From the NCBI RefSeq assembly GCF_013403975.1, contig NZ_JABFDH010000003.1:248001-312000 (forward strand): 64,000 bases of DNA, in the 5' to 3' direction. This document shows positions 33,060 to 43,080 of this stretch, one piece after another. The translations under genes and the position numbers were made by a program. This stretch comes from Winogradskyella ursingii (lineage in GTDB: Bacteria; Bacteroidota; Bacteroidia; Flavobacteriales; Flavobacteriaceae). Below the pieces are notes generated by a model. The model had not been told where the DNA came from, did no database searches, and saw nothing but the letters and a program-made list of their open reading frames with translations. The stretch's first letter is position 1; each line of letters begins with the position of its first letter.

Positions 33060-34613
33060 TTAATCTTCTGGTGGGTACCCATGGATTTCTTCAAACTTCT
33101 CATCGAAATTAGCTCGCAAATAAGAGTTGAGCTTTTGTCTGTAATCGTCCTTTAGCCATTTTAAAAAGTTGCCTGTACTCCTACTGATGCATTTTGCATA
33201 AATTTCTATGCGCTGATTAATATCATCTTTTAGCAATTTAGCCAAACCAAGGGCATCATAAACATCTTCGCTATTTTCTATACAGATTTTAGCATGTTGT
33301 TCAATTGAGCGCTCCAAAACCACTTTTGAGGATTCTCCGTTAGTAACGGCATCTTTATAGGTCTGCTTGATATCAAAATATGTGTCTTCGGATTTTGAAA
33401 ACTCATCTTTAATTTCGTCGGATAAGTCGTGTTTAAACTCGCCTTCAATAGCTTCATCACTTTTAATTCGGTCTGAAAACCAATTAGGAGATTTAAAAAT
33501 CAACTGCCAGTCTAAATCTGCTCCCCAAGGACCAAAACGGTATAGGTTGTTTCCTAAATCGATTACCGTAAATTTAGATTTGTTGTTGAGAATACGAGAA
33601 CCACGTCCAATCATCTGATAATAAAGGGTTAATGACTTTGTAGCTCTATTGAGAATAATGGTATCAATGGTTGGCTCATCAAAACCAGTAGTTAAAATAC
33701 TCACCGAAGTTAAGATGGCATTTGGTGTATCATGAAACCATTTTAAAATTTGCTTACGTTGTTTTTTGGTTGCTGTATTATCCAAGTGCATAATGGGTAA
33801 ACCCGCTTCACGAAAGGTGTAATACACGTTTATGGATGTATTGATCCCATTGTTGAATATTAAGGTTTTCTTACCGTCGGAATGCTTTTTATAAGCATCT
33901 AATAATTTTTGAAGCATCGCAGGACTGGAATACAAATCCTCAGAAGATTTTACCGTATAATCACCGTTAGATCCAACTTCAAGTGAAGTTAAAGCCATAT
34001 CGTAAGCGTAAGTTTCGGCACGAGCCAAAAATTCGTTTTCAATCAGTGCTTCGATGGATTCTCCCGCGATCAGCTCATCGTAATTGTCCTTCATCGGTAA
34101 GTCCTTATTAGAACTTAGAGGTGTAGCTGTTACGCCCAGAATAAAGGAATTTTCAAAAAATTTGAATAGTTTGGTGAATGAATTATAATGCGCTTCATCA
34201 ATGATTACCAAACCAACATCAGAAATATCTAATTTATCGTCATTTAATCTATTGTTCAAGGTTTCAACCATTGCCACAAAACAGGAATAATCCGCTTGGT
34301 CGTCCAAATTAGCTTTACTGTTTACGACCTTATTGGTGACTCCAAAGCTTGTCAACATTTTTGAAGTTTGATTACAAAGCTCAATTCTATGAGTCATAAT
34401 CAGAACTTTCTTGTCATGGTTTTTAAGGTATTGGCGTACCATTTCAGAAAAAATGACCGTTTTACCTCCACCAGTTGGTAGTTGATATAGCAGATGATGA
34501 TCATCTGGTGCATTATCAAATTTTTCAAAGATTTGCTGAATGGCACCTTGTTGGTACGTATATAATTCTTTATCGGTTTTTTTCTCTTGAATTGCTTGAT
34601 TTGTTTCGGACAT
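33060..34613 (-). CDS. DEAD/DEAH-box superfamily 2 helicase
   Basis: Motif Q/I region YTYQQGAIQQIFEKF and Walker A LPTGGGKTVIFSEM, Walker B VIIDEAHYNS, motif III GVTATPL, then helicase C-terminal motifs TLIFNNGINTS, LTTGFDEPTIDTIILNRATKS and YYQMIGRGSR. At 517 aa it is of the RadD/UvrB-like type used in DNA repair or nucleic-acid remodelling. The C-terminal 120 residues are helical and specific to the subgroup. No nuclease or methyltransferase gene lies next to it, so a defence role is not supported; a housekeeping helicase is more likely. Confidence 0.92.
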   Translation of the reverse strand: MSETNQAIQEKKTDKELYTYQQGAIQQIFEKFDNAPDDHHLLYQLPTGGGKTVIFSEMVRQYLKNHDKKVLIMTHRIELCNQTSKMLTSFGVTNKVVNSKANLDDQADYSCFVAMVETLNNRLNDDKLDISDVGLVIIDEAHYNSFTKLFKFFENSFILGVTATPLSSNKDLPMKDNYDELIAGESIEALIENEFLARAETYAYDMALTSLEVGSNGDYTVKSSEDLYSSPAMLQKLLDAYKKHSDGKKTLIFNNGINTSINVYYTFREAGLPIMHLDNTATKKQRKQILKWFHDTPNAILTSVSILTTGFDEPTIDTIILNRATKSLTLYYQMIGRGSRILNNKSKFTVIDLGNNLYRFGPWGADLDWQLIFKSPNWFSDRIKSDEAIEGEFKHDLSDEIKDEFSKSEDTYFDIKQTYKDAVTNGESSKVVLERSIEQHAKICIENSEDVYDALGLAKLLKDDINQRIEIYAKCISRSTGNFLKWLKDDYRQKLNSYLRANFDEKFEEIHGYPPED

Positions 34614-34680
34614 AAAATAAAGTTCCTGTAGTTTTATAACATTTGTAATGAAGTTGCAAATTTACAACACTTTAAGGCAT

Positions 34681-34709
34681 AAAAAAAGCATCGGTAATTA
34701 TCGATGCTT
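34681..34709 (-). terminator. Terminator after the PepSY-like gene
   Basis: AAGCATCG and CGATGCTT pair perfectly over an eight-base loop. On the minus strand a T-run of seven follows. Confidence 0.85.
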
Positions 34710-34730
34710 CTAGCTTATGATTAATAGATG

Positions 34731-35150
34731 CTAATTAATTACAGTACCATCTGCTCTAAATTCAACATCCATATTTTTCCCTTTTTGTTTAAACTCCACA
34801 TCATAGAACAATCCTTTAGCCGCACTATCAACCTTTTCAATTTCTGTAATGTCTTCACTGCCATAATTATCTTTGATGGCTTGTCTAATCGCCTTCGGAA
34901 GGTCCTTCTTATCTATACTCGTCTCTGTCTCTACCCATGTTCCATCTGCGTTAAAATCTGCTCTGTATTTAATCCCGTCTATTTTAAAATTCGCTTCATA
35001 AAATCCATTATCGTCTTTATGCCAATCCGGATCATTCTCACCTGGATATTTAGCTTGAAATGTTTTTTTTACGGCATCAGGTGCTTGTCCTTTGACTGCG
35101 GTATTACAACCGAATAAAACAAATATTATAATAATGCTGATATATTTCAT
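34731..35150 (-). CDS. PepSY-like (BLIP-like) periplasmic lipoprotein
   Basis: A short signal ends at FVLFGC (Cys15), so this is probably a lipoprotein. Two repeated PepSY-like units follow. The first has AVKKTFQAKYPG, then WHKDDNGFYEANFKIDGIKYRADFNADGTWVETE; the second has AIRQAIKDNYG, then FYDVEFKQKGKNMDVEFRADGTVIN. The pattern is that of the putative beta-lactamase-inhibitor-like PepSY proteins common in Bacteroidota, whose function is unknown. It is a single gene with a strong terminator. Confidence 0.85.
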   Translation of the reverse strand: MKYISIIIIFVLFGCNTAVKGQAPDAVKKTFQAKYPGENDPDWHKDDNGFYEANFKIDGIKYRADFNADGTWVETETSIDKKDLPKAIRQAIKDNYGSEDITEIEKVDSAAKGLFYDVEFKQKGKNMDVEFRADGTVIN

Positions 35151-35338
35151 AATTCTTTTTTAGATGATACATCAAATATAGCTTGACTCATGTGATCTAT
35201 TGTGCTGATATGCTAGTAAAAATAGTGCATTCAACACATGATCCAAAAACTTTATCTCAACGTATTTGAATTTGATTTACGATACAATATGGAGGATCAC
35301 AATTACGTTACTAACAAGTTAAATTTTTTGAAAAGCCC

Positions 35339-36268
35339 ATGATGAAGCACCTTTTATTCTTTTTAATTTTTATGTGTTCTGGCACAATCGCATTTGCTCA
35401 AGTCGATACTGAAATTAAAGTAATTAAAATTAAAAACCCTCATACTTTACACAAAAACATCATGGTAAAGGAAGTCGAAATTCCACTTGTCGCAAAAAAC
35501 AAACCGATAGAAATTACCGATATTAAATCAGAATATTGGGACCACACACAATTTAATCCATACCGAGGATCTAAGGTAGAATTTCCGATACAACTCAAAT
35601 TCTACGATAGTCTCTATTCCTCTCCTATACCAAGGAAAAAAGTTATAACGTCCCGTTATGGATGGCGCAAAGGCAAAGCGCACCAAGGTATAGATATAGA
35701 CCTAGTCACGGGCGATAGCGTGGTGAGTATGCTCGATGGTATTGTAAGGTTTGCACGTTACAGTTCTGGACATGGCAATACTGTTATTGTGAGACATTAT
35801 AACAGTTTGGAAACTGCTTATGCACATCTTTCAAAATATGCGGTCAAAGAAAATGACACCATCAAGAAAGGGCAATTATTGGGTTATGGAGGTGCGACTG
35901 GCAATGCCAGAGGAAGCCATTTGCATTTGGTCGTAAGCTACAAAGGTGAATACATTCATCCCGAATATATTTTTGATTTTTCTGAAAACAATACCATTCG
36001 AGGACAAAATGTTTGGCTCACCAAAAAGTGGACACGCGCCAATTATCACAATTCTAAACAATTAAGCGATTTGAACTTACTGCAATCCGAAGAAGACGCT
36101 TTGGCGAGTTTGGCAGACTTACAGCAAATCTATATTGTTAAGCCTGGAGATACCCTATCACGTATTTCTAAACGTAACCGCATACCTATTGAGGCCATTT
36201 GCTCTGCTAATGCCATAGATAGAAACGCTACCTTGAAAATTGGTCAACAATTAGTATTAGAACTGTAA
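35339..36268 (+). CDS. M23-family peptidoglycan endopeptidase with C-terminal LysM
   Basis: A signal peptide (1-20, ending IAFAQ) exports the protein. The M23 (LytM) domain spans about 95-220 with zinc ligands His115 and Asp119 in HQGIDID and the catalytic HLH at 194-196 (GSHLHLVVS), so it should be active. A single LysM domain (about 262-308, YIVKPGDTLSRISKRNRIPIEAI, GQQLVLEL) binds glycan. It cleaves peptide cross-links in the cell wall during growth or division. Two ATGs stand in a row at 35339; the first is used. Confidence 0.95.
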   Translation: MMKHLLFFLIFMCSGTIAFAQVDTEIKVIKIKNPHTLHKNIMVKEVEIPLVAKNKPIEITDIKSEYWDHTQFNPYRGSKVEFPIQLKFYDSLYSSPIPRKKVITSRYGWRKGKAHQGIDIDLVTGDSVVSMLDGIVRFARYSSGHGNTVIVRHYNSLETAYAHLSKYAVKENDTIKKGQLLGYGGATGNARGSHLHLVVSYKGEYIHPEYIFDFSENNTIRGQNVWLTKKWTRANYHNSKQLSDLNLLQSEEDALASLADLQQIYIVKPGDTLSRISKRNRIPIEAICSANAIDRNATLKIGQQLVLEL

Positions 36269-36328
36269 CTTTTTTTAGCTTTTAAGCTATAAATTTCTGT
36301 AATTTGCCAGCTGAAAGATGATTATATT

Positions 36329-38551
36329 TTGAAAGTCTGTATTGCCGAAAAACCAAGTGTAGCTAGAGAAATTGCGTCTGTTTTGGGTGCTTCCACAAAA
36401 CGCGATGGGTATTTTGAAGGTAATGGTTATGCGGTTACCTACACTTTTGGTCATCTCTGTACCTTATACGAACCTGCAGATTATAAACCATACTGGAAAA
36501 GTTGGGATTTGAATAATCTACCCATGTTGCCCGAAAAATTTAAGGTTAAGGTATCTGATAATGATGGTATTAAAAAACAGTTTAAGATTGTTAAGTCATT
36601 GTTCGATAAGGCTGAAGTGGTTATAAATTGTGGTGATGCTGGTCAAGAAGGTGAATTAATTCAACGTTGGGTCATCAATAAAGCCAATTACAAAGGTGAA
36701 GTTCAGCGTTTATGGATTTCGTCTTTAACCACAGAAGCCATAAAAGAAGGTTTCAATAATCTTAAACCTTCTAAAAATTACGACAATCTTTTTTATGCAG
36801 GTTTTTCAAGATCTATTGGAGATTGGCTTTTGGGCATCAACGCAACACGACTATATACTGTAAAACATGGCGGTTACAAGCAAGTGTTATCAGTCGGGCG
36901 AGTGCAAACTCCTACATTGGCAATGCTGGTTAACCGGTTTAAAGACATTGAAAATTTTAAACCGCAGCCCTATTGGGAACTTCAGACCATGTATAGAGAC
37001 ACGTTGTTTAGTTATGAGGAAGGGCGATTTTACAAGATGGAAGATGGAGAAGTTTTGGCTAACAAAGTAAAGGATGATGATTTTGAAATTGTGTCTGTGA
37101 CGAAAAAGAAAGGTACTGAGTATGCACCAAAACTTTTTGACTTAACAGGATTACAAGTCTATTGCAATAAGAAATTTGGATTTTCTGCTGATGACACGCT
37201 CAAAATAGCGCAGAAACTCTATGAGAAAAAAGCTGTAACCTATCCAAGGGTGGACACCACGTTTTTACCCAATGACGTATACCCTAAAGTAAAGCGAATT
37301 TTACAACAACTTACTGATTATAAAAACCTTACAGCACCTTTATTAGATAAAAAGATTAAGAAGTCTTCAAAGGTATTTAATGATAAAAAAGTTACGGATC
37401 ACCACGCCATTATTCCCACAGGAATCCAAACTAATTTACAGTACAACGAACAGCAGGTTTACGATATCATAGTTAAAAGGTTTATCGCAGTTTTTTATGA
37501 CGATTGTAAAGTATCTAATACAACTGTGATTGGTAAAGCTGCCGAAGTCAATTTTAAGACCACCGGAAAAGAGATTTTATCCAAAGGATGGCGAGTGGTA
37601 TTCGATACTTCGACTGAGCTCGACAACCAAAAAGATAAAATGCTCCCAACATTTACTAAAGGTGAAAAAGGACCACACCAACCTTCATTTTTAGAAAAAC
37701 AGACCAAACCGCCCAATCAATTTACGGAAGCTTCCCTCCTACGTGCCATGGAAACTGCCGGAAAACAAGTTGAAGATGATGAATTGCGCGACCTAATGAA
37801 AGAAAACGGTATTGGCAGACCATCTACTCGTGCAAATATTATAGAAACACTGTTTAGACGGAAATATATTAAGCGGAACAAAAAACAAATTATTCCAACT
37901 ATTACCGGAATTCAGTTAATAGACACAATTCAAAATGAATTATTGAAATCCGCCGAACTAACAGGTACTTGGGAAAAGCAACTAAAAGATATCGAAAAAG
38001 GCGATATCAGCGCTGCAGCTTTTATTAAAGGTATGAAACGCATGGTTGACGCTTTAGTTTACGAAGTGCGTAGTGAAAAAGTTGAAACTCGGATTTCGGC
38101 CGTTAATAACAAACCTGCTCAATCGTCAAAAAAGAAGAAGAAATCAAATTTAAAACAACTTGTTGGGAGCTCTTGCCCTAAGTGTAAGTCTGGAGAATTG
38201 ATAAAAGGAAAATCAGCCTACGGCTGTAATTTATATGGCAAAACCTGCGATTTTACCTTGCCATTTAAATTTGCTGATAAAAGTATTTCAGAAAATCAAT
38301 ATTTGAGATTGTTATCCAAAGGCTCCACAGTTAATCTAAAAGGCTTTAAAGTAAACGAAAATACAGTTGAAGGACTTTTACGTTTTGATGAAAATTTCAA
38401 AATAAAATTAGAACCAAAACAAGACAAAAAGCAAAATCTCAAAGTAGGTGCTCCTTGTCCGAAATGTAAAACCGGAAGTATATTAAAAGGTAAAACTGCT
38501 TTTGGATGCAGTAATTATAAATCTGGGTGTGATTTTAGAAAGCGCTTCTAA
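36329..38551 (+). CDS. topB: DNA topoisomerase III (type IA)
   Basis: Type IA topoisomerases relax and decatenate DNA by a single-strand break. The start is TTG at 36329, because the protein must begin MKVCIAEKPSVAREIA and no in-frame ATG is near. Toprim domain: CIAEKPSVA, INCGDAGQEGELI with its acidic triad. Active-site tyrosine is Tyr305 in TYPRVDTTF. After the core (to about 600) two zinc-ribbon modules close the 740-aa protein, CPKCKSGEL...C and CPKCKTGSIL...C. Lengths and order are those of Bacteroidota TopB. Confidence 0.96.
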   Translation: MKVCIAEKPSVAREIASVLGASTKRDGYFEGNGYAVTYTFGHLCTLYEPADYKPYWKSWDLNNLPMLPEKFKVKVSDNDGIKKQFKIVKSLFDKAEVVINCGDAGQEGELIQRWVINKANYKGEVQRLWISSLTTEAIKEGFNNLKPSKNYDNLFYAGFSRSIGDWLLGINATRLYTVKHGGYKQVLSVGRVQTPTLAMLVNRFKDIENFKPQPYWELQTMYRDTLFSYEEGRFYKMEDGEVLANKVKDDDFEIVSVTKKKGTEYAPKLFDLTGLQVYCNKKFGFSADDTLKIAQKLYEKKAVTYPRVDTTFLPNDVYPKVKRILQQLTDYKNLTAPLLDKKIKKSSKVFNDKKVTDHHAIIPTGIQTNLQYNEQQVYDIIVKRFIAVFYDDCKVSNTTVIGKAAEVNFKTTGKEILSKGWRVVFDTSTELDNQKDKMLPTFTKGEKGPHQPSFLEKQTKPPNQFTEASLLRAMETAGKQVEDDELRDLMKENGIGRPSTRANIIETLFRRKYIKRNKKQIIPTITGIQLIDTIQNELLKSAELTGTWEKQLKDIEKGDISAAAFIKGMKRMVDALVYEVRSEKVETRISAVNNKPAQSSKKKKKSNLKQLVGSSCPKCKSGELIKGKSAYGCNLYGKTCDFTLPFKFADKSISENQYLRLLSKGSTVNLKGFKVNENTVEGLLRFDENFKIKLEPKQDKKQNLKVGAPCPKCKTGSILKGKTAFGCSNYKSGCDFRKRF

Positions 38552-38585
38552 TTTGAAGATATATTTTATAAAGTCATTAAAAGAA

Positions 38586-38611
38586 AAAGCACAAGAATGA
38601 TCTTGTGCTTT
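38586..38611. terminator. Bidirectional terminator between topB and the fasciclin gene
   Basis: AAAGCACAAGA and TCTTGTGCTTT form a perfect 11-base-pair stem with a four-base loop. The T-run is stronger on the minus strand, where it ends the fasciclin transcript. Confidence 0.88.
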
Positions 38612-38636
38612 ATAAATTTCTATATCTGGTTATGAA

Positions 38637-39251
38637 TTACATACCTGGCAATACAACAGTATCAACCACATGGATAACACCATTAGACTGATTGACATCT
38701 GCAATTGTTACGGTCGATTTATTTCCTTTACCGTCCATTAAAACAACAGACTTACCATCTAGCACTGCATGTAATTGGTCTCCGTTAACTGTCTTAAAAG
38801 AAGCTTTACCGTTTCCTTTTTTAATCGCATTAACAACATCAGTTGCACTGAATTTTCCCGCAATAACGTGATAAGTCAATACAGATTGTAATTGATTTTT
38901 ATTTTCTGGCTTCAATAAAGAAGACACAGTTCCTTCTGGGAGTTTATCAAAAGCAGCATTTGTTGGTGCAAATACAGTAAAAGGACCGTCACCCTGTAGC
39001 GTCTCTACAAGATCTGCAGCTTTAACAGCAGCAACCAAAGTTGTATGATCATTAGAATTTACCGCATTAGACACTATATCCTTTGAAGGATACATTTCTG
39101 CACCACCAACCATTTTAGTGTCTTGCATTTTGCTCATTTTGTCTTTCTTCTTCATTTTATCTTTCATTTCTGTTTCTTGGGCCATAGCCGTCGCACTAAA
39201 AAGCATTGCAAATGATAGAATTAAGCCTGTTAATAAATTTTTAGTTTTCAT
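38637..39251 (-). CDS. Secreted fasciclin (FAS1) domain protein
   Basis: A 24-residue signal peptide ends ATAMAQ. A short Lys/Met-rich linker (KDKMKKKDKMSKMQ) is followed by one FAS1 domain (about 60-204) with both conserved boxes: TVFAPTNAAFDKLPEGTVSSLL and NGVIHVVDTVVLPGM. FAS1 proteins are extracellular adhesion domains; bacterial ones are often surface or stress-related, but no specific ligand is known. Single gene with its own terminator. Confidence 0.93.
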   Translation of the reverse strand: MKTKNLLTGLILSFAMLFSATAMAQETEMKDKMKKKDKMSKMQDTKMVGGAEMYPSKDIVSNAVNSNDHTTLVAAVKAADLVETLQGDGPFTVFAPTNAAFDKLPEGTVSSLLKPENKNQLQSVLTYHVIAGKFSATDVVNAIKKGNGKASFKTVNGDQLHAVLDGKSVVLMDGKGNKSTVTIADVNQSNGVIHVVDTVVLPGM

Positions 39252-39404
39252 AGTTAATTTGTTTTTGGATTAAAATTAGTTAATGTGTTCTATACCATAT
39301 TTACGTGTAGACCCAAGGTGCGGTTTTATGATCGACGTCCTTTGTGATAACTTTATGATTTTGATTTCATCGATGTCTTGACATTTATGAACGAAATAGG
39401 CACA

Positions 39405-39438
39405 AAAAAACCACCATTTTTTATAAAATAGTGGTTTG
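39405..39438 (-). terminator. Terminator after the cold-shock-domain gene
   Basis: AAAACCACCATTTT and AAAATAGTGGTTT pair with one mismatch around a short loop. A run of seven T follows on the minus strand. Confidence 0.83.
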
Positions 39439-39458
39439 TAAGTTATATAAGACTAAAA

Positions 39459-39914
39459 TTAAGCGCGCTTTACTTTTACGGCATTCATACCACGCTGCCC
39501 TTTTTCGAGTTCGAAAGTCACTTTATCATTCTCCATAATTTCATCTATAATACCACTAACGTGCGTAAAATGCTTTTCGTTAGTTTCTGTATCAATAATA
39601 AAACCAAAACCTTTTGAACTATCGTAGAAAGATACCTTTCCATTTCGGACAGGATCAAATTCTTCGTCACTTTCTTCTTTTGGTGGCACACCAAGCACAA
39701 TATTTTTGGCCTTTACCTTTACCTTCATAGAAGGATCTGGTGGAGTATCCGTTAAATTACCGTTGTGATCAACATAGGCAATCGGAATGCCATCTGAGCC
39801 ATTTTCTTCTTTTTCGAGTTTACGCGCTTCCATTTTCTTGCGCTTGTCTTCTCTCTTTTTTAATCTCTTTTTTTCTTTTTCACTTTTACTAAAAGTCTGT
39901 TGCGATTTACCCAT
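39459..39914 (-). CDS. Cold-shock-domain protein with a basic N-terminal extension
   Basis: The last 62 residues or so form a cold-shock domain: NGKVSFYDSSKGFGFIID has the RNP1 motif, HFTHVSGII stands for RNP2, and it ends RGMNAVKVKRA. The first 45 residues are a dense Lys/Arg/Glu helix (FSKSEKEKKRLKKREDKRKK) likely to help bind RNA. At 151 aa it is longer than the usual 65-70 aa Csp proteins, as is common in Bacteroidota. A role as RNA chaperone is likely. Confidence 0.93.
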   Translation of the reverse strand: MGKSQQTFSKSEKEKKRLKKREDKRKKMEARKLEKEENGSDGIPIAYVDHNGNLTDTPPDPSMKVKVKAKNIVLGVPPKEESDEEFDPVRNGKVSFYDSSKGFGFIIDTETNEKHFTHVSGIIDEIMENDKVTFELEKGQRGMNAVKVKRA

Positions 39915-40120
39915 TCGATGTTTTAAATATTAATAATAAGGTGGTTTATGAGTATACTACAGTGCGGGAAAGATGTTGCTTTAAGTAACAAGTGCACCAT
40001 ATTAAAAAACCTGAAAATAACTTAAGAATAAGGTTACTAGTGTGGTGTATCTTCAATAAACGTAATGCAAAGATACAATTTCTATACCATATTATGAATT
40101 TTGCTTAAGTATAAATAGAA

Positions 40121-40157
40121 AAAGGCCTCTCAAAACAAATTGAAAGACCTTTTTAAC
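40121..40157 (-). terminator. Terminator after the zinc metalloprotease gene
   Basis: AAAAAGGCCTCTCAA pairs with TTGAAAGACCTTTTT with two mismatches, and is flanked by T/A runs suited to minus-strand termination. Confidence 0.75.
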
Positions 40158-40179
40158 TTAAAGAATTTTATGATAAATC

Positions 40180-42657
40180 CTATTTTGGATCCAATAGCTG
40201 CTCAATACGCTCAATTGCATCTCTGTAATGGTATTTTGTCTCTGTATTGACATTAGACCTTGCGGCACTACTTAACGTGCTCTTAAGCTCATTTAACTCA
40301 CCTCTTACTAATGATCTCACATCAGATTGGTTAACGTTGAAATATTGTCTTGTACGTTGTGGATTTAAATCTTCTGTCATTAAATAAGCCATACGATCTA
40401 AATAGGCACGTTGAAGGTTTCGTCTAAAAACAGAAACGTTAGTACGGTTCCTGGCTTCTTTCCATATGCCTGAACGTAAATTTTTCAACATTTCCAATGC
40501 TGAATAGTTTTGAGGATCCATAGCTTGGTGGTCTATCAATCGTCCCAAAAGTTCAAAATCTAAAAGGCTATTAAGATGTCTTGACTGTAAACCTCTTATT
40601 CTATCCGTATAGCCAGCATAGTTGATGTTTTTCAGAATTTCTTCATCAAGCAACCACTCTGGTGTTTCAAATGCATTTTTGTGCAACCATTGCATCGCAT
40701 CTTTTTGATACTCTGCCGCAACCGGATTGTAAACTGTCCCTTCCTGGGATGGATTTTTACTATCTTCCACTACTCCACCAACATGTGTAGTCACATGGCC
40801 AACATAACGACTCCAAACACCAAGCATTTCGCCATATAATTCTTCTAAATCTTCATAATTATCGGTTTGGTCGCTTGTCCAGCTTGGTAAATTCTCAGCA
40901 ACTATTTTTAGATTTTTAAGTCCGTAAGTACTTGCTTTGATACTGTTGTTTCCAATATCCTCCGTTTGCGCTGTTGGATCAAAACGACTACTTTGTTTAC
41001 CGAATTTGTAAATAGGGTCACCAGCTTTTTCCATAATCCAGTTGTTAAGAATTTCTTTCTCCTGTTCTGGAGAATCTACTCCTGGAATATATCTGTAACC
41101 GTAATTAATTGCATAATCATCATACGGCCCTAATTGTCTTACAAAACGAATATTGGTATCACCTGGTTGTGCAATGTAGTTGTACCTAGCATAGTCCATA
41201 ATTGTCGCTGCAATTCCGTTTTTCTGCGTAAATGCACCATCTCTGTAATTTTCTACATCGTAAGCATAACTTGCGCTCATGTTATGTGGTAGACCCAAAG
41301 TATGACCAACCTCATGTGCGATAACCATTTTCATCATTTCACCTATTTCGGCCTCTGGTGTATTCAAGGTTCTTGCTAAAGGATTCGCAGCACCTGTCTC
41401 TAACAAATATCTATTTCGGTAAGAGCGTAAGTGATTATGGTACCAAATGATATCACTTTCAATAATTTCTCCACTTCGTGGGTCTGATACACTTGGACCT
41501 GTAGCATTTCTGGTAGTACTTGCTACATAGCGCACTACAGAATATCTAATATCCTCAGGACTGAATTCTGGATCCTCTTCTTTTGTTGGTGGATCTTTGG
41601 CAATAATCGCATTTTTAAAACCAGCCGCTTCAAACGCTTTTTGCCACAGCTCAATACCTTCTTTCATATATGATCTAAACTTTTGAGGTGTTGCTGGATC
41701 TAAATAGTAAACGATAGGTTTTACAGGCTCAACGAGCTCACCTCTTTTATAAGCTTCGATGTCTTTTGGAACTAACTTCCAACGTCTTAAATAAGTTTTT
41801 TCATCAGATTTTAATTCATTACTTCCATAATCAATTTTACTTAAAGTGAACCAACCAACTCTTTCATCGAATAAACGTGGTTGCATTGGTTCCTTAGGCA
41901 ATAAAATCATGGATTGATTCATTTGCACGCTAATGGTTTCATCTCCAGTGTCAACTGGTGGATTTGTAGCATTGTATGTAAAATCCTGAACCACTTCAAT
42001 ATTTTCCGGGAAACTTTTTACCGAGTTTATAAAACTTCTATCGTTATCTAAATTTCTTACTTTATAAGCTTGACGTAATCTAGATCCCAAACCACTTATG
42101 GCTTTAACGTCAGAACCATAAAATTTAGACACATCGATAACCACAGCCGACGAATCCTTTGAAAAAGCTTCGATATCAAAAGCAAAAAGTGTCGGTTCAT
42201 AATTATTGGCCTTTACTGAAACATTAATCGGTAAACTATCTGCAGCTACGGCACTTGATGTTTTTTCCTTAATCAGGATTTTATCTTTAAAACGTTCCCA
42301 ATTAATCATCCTAGTGTTGGTTTTTGTACCAGCATTAACATAGCCACCACCCAAATTTGATGGTAATTTGGCAAAACGACTTACCAAAAGCATATCTGTA
42401 TTGAGATGCTCCATTGGGATTTCAAAATAATATTTGTCGCCAATTGTGTGTACATCAAAAAGACCTTCGTCTGTAATAGCCTCTTTTGTAATAACTTTAT
42501 CGTAATCTTTAATTTTACCTTGATTTTTCTTAGAAGAAGCTGAATTAGACTGTTGTGCGGTTGCATCTTTGTTATCTTTCTTCTTGGATTGTGCATCGAT
42601 TGATGCACAGGAAACTACTACGAGCGAGCAGAGTGCTAGAGTAAATAATTTTTTCAT
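40180..42657 (-). CDS. Secreted zinc-dependent metalloprotease (DUF5117/DUF5118 type)
   Basis: The signal sequence ends LVVVSC, which is a lipobox-like site (Cys17), so it is exported and possibly lipid-anchored. A DUF5118-like region (about 50-100) and DUF5117-like region (about 105-300) precede the catalytic domain with metzincin motif HEVGHTLGLPH at 448-458 and a following NMSASYAY. The C-terminal 250 residues are the helical domain typical of this 825-aa family. It is probably a peptidase acting in the periplasm or outside the cell; its substrates are unknown. Confidence 0.93.
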   Translation of the reverse strand: MKKLFTLALCSLVVVSCASIDAQSKKKDNKDATAQQSNSASSKKNQGKIKDYDKVITKEAITDEGLFDVHTIGDKYYFEIPMEHLNTDMLLVSRFAKLPSNLGGGYVNAGTKTNTRMINWERFKDKILIKEKTSSAVAADSLPINVSVKANNYEPTLFAFDIEAFSKDSSAVVIDVSKFYGSDVKAISGLGSRLRQAYKVRNLDNDRSFINSVKSFPENIEVVQDFTYNATNPPVDTGDETISVQMNQSMILLPKEPMQPRLFDERVGWFTLSKIDYGSNELKSDEKTYLRRWKLVPKDIEAYKRGELVEPVKPIVYYLDPATPQKFRSYMKEGIELWQKAFEAAGFKNAIIAKDPPTKEEDPEFSPEDIRYSVVRYVASTTRNATGPSVSDPRSGEIIESDIIWYHNHLRSYRNRYLLETGAANPLARTLNTPEAEIGEMMKMVIAHEVGHTLGLPHNMSASYAYDVENYRDGAFTQKNGIAATIMDYARYNYIAQPGDTNIRFVRQLGPYDDYAINYGYRYIPGVDSPEQEKEILNNWIMEKAGDPIYKFGKQSSRFDPTAQTEDIGNNSIKASTYGLKNLKIVAENLPSWTSDQTDNYEDLEELYGEMLGVWSRYVGHVTTHVGGVVEDSKNPSQEGTVYNPVAAEYQKDAMQWLHKNAFETPEWLLDEEILKNINYAGYTDRIRGLQSRHLNSLLDFELLGRLIDHQAMDPQNYSALEMLKNLRSGIWKEARNRTNVSVFRRNLQRAYLDRMAYLMTEDLNPQRTRQYFNVNQSDVRSLVRGELNELKSTLSSAARSNVNTETKYHYRDAIERIEQLLDPK

Positions 42658-42769
42658 GTGAAATTTTTGGTTTTAATTGAAAGTTCCGCTAAAGATAATT
42701 AATACAATTTGAGTTTTGAATAATTTCTTAAAAGCTGTTAAAATATCATGTTATTACTGATACGAAGTG

Positions 42770-42777
42770 TACTTTTG
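42770..42777 (+). promoter_or_regulatory. -7 promoter element for the DUF3817/MscS operon
   Basis: TACTTTTG fits TAnnTTTG and ends 15 bases before the ATG at 42793. The -33 position has no clear TTG. Confidence 0.5.
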
Positions 42778-42792
42778 CACAAAATTTAAGAG

Positions 42793-43080
42793 ATGTTAAA
42801 ATTTTTACCATTATTTAGAATTATTGCACTATTGGAAGGTGTTTCATATATATTGTTATTGTTAATTGCAACACCTGTAAAGTATTTTTTGAACGACCCT
42901 CAATACGTTAAAATATTAGGTATGCCTCATGGTATTTTATTTATTGCCTATATTCTCTTTGCAGTACTGTTAAGTCCAGAATTAAAATGGAACAATAGAA
43001 CACTGTTTATTGTCATTGTGGCATCCATAATTCCGTTTGGAACGTTCTATGTAGACAAAAAATACCTAAGGAAAAATTAA
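42793..43080 (+). CDS. DUF3817 membrane protein
   Basis: A 95-aa protein of three membrane helices with the family layout: FRIIALLEGVSYILLL at the start (the E-G-x-S-Y motif), PVKYFLNDPQYVKILGMPHG in the first loop, and a final helix ending PFGTFYVDKKYL. DUF3817 proteins are small integral membrane proteins of unknown role. Its stop and the MscS start share one base (TAATG), so the two are translated together. Confidence 0.9.
   Translation: MLKFLPLFRIIALLEGVSYILLLLIATPVKYFLNDPQYVKILGMPHGILFIAYILFAVLLSPELKWNNRTLFIVIVASIIPFGTFYVDKKYLRKN

Noticed and set aside
33060..34613. SF2 helicase considered as part of a defence system
   Set aside because: Neighbours are ordinary single genes and no nuclease, methyltransferase or repeat lies near it.
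34728..35117. 129-codon frame on the plus strand opposite the PepSY-like gene
   Set aside because: It is the mirror of a gene with signal peptide, internal repeats and its own terminator.
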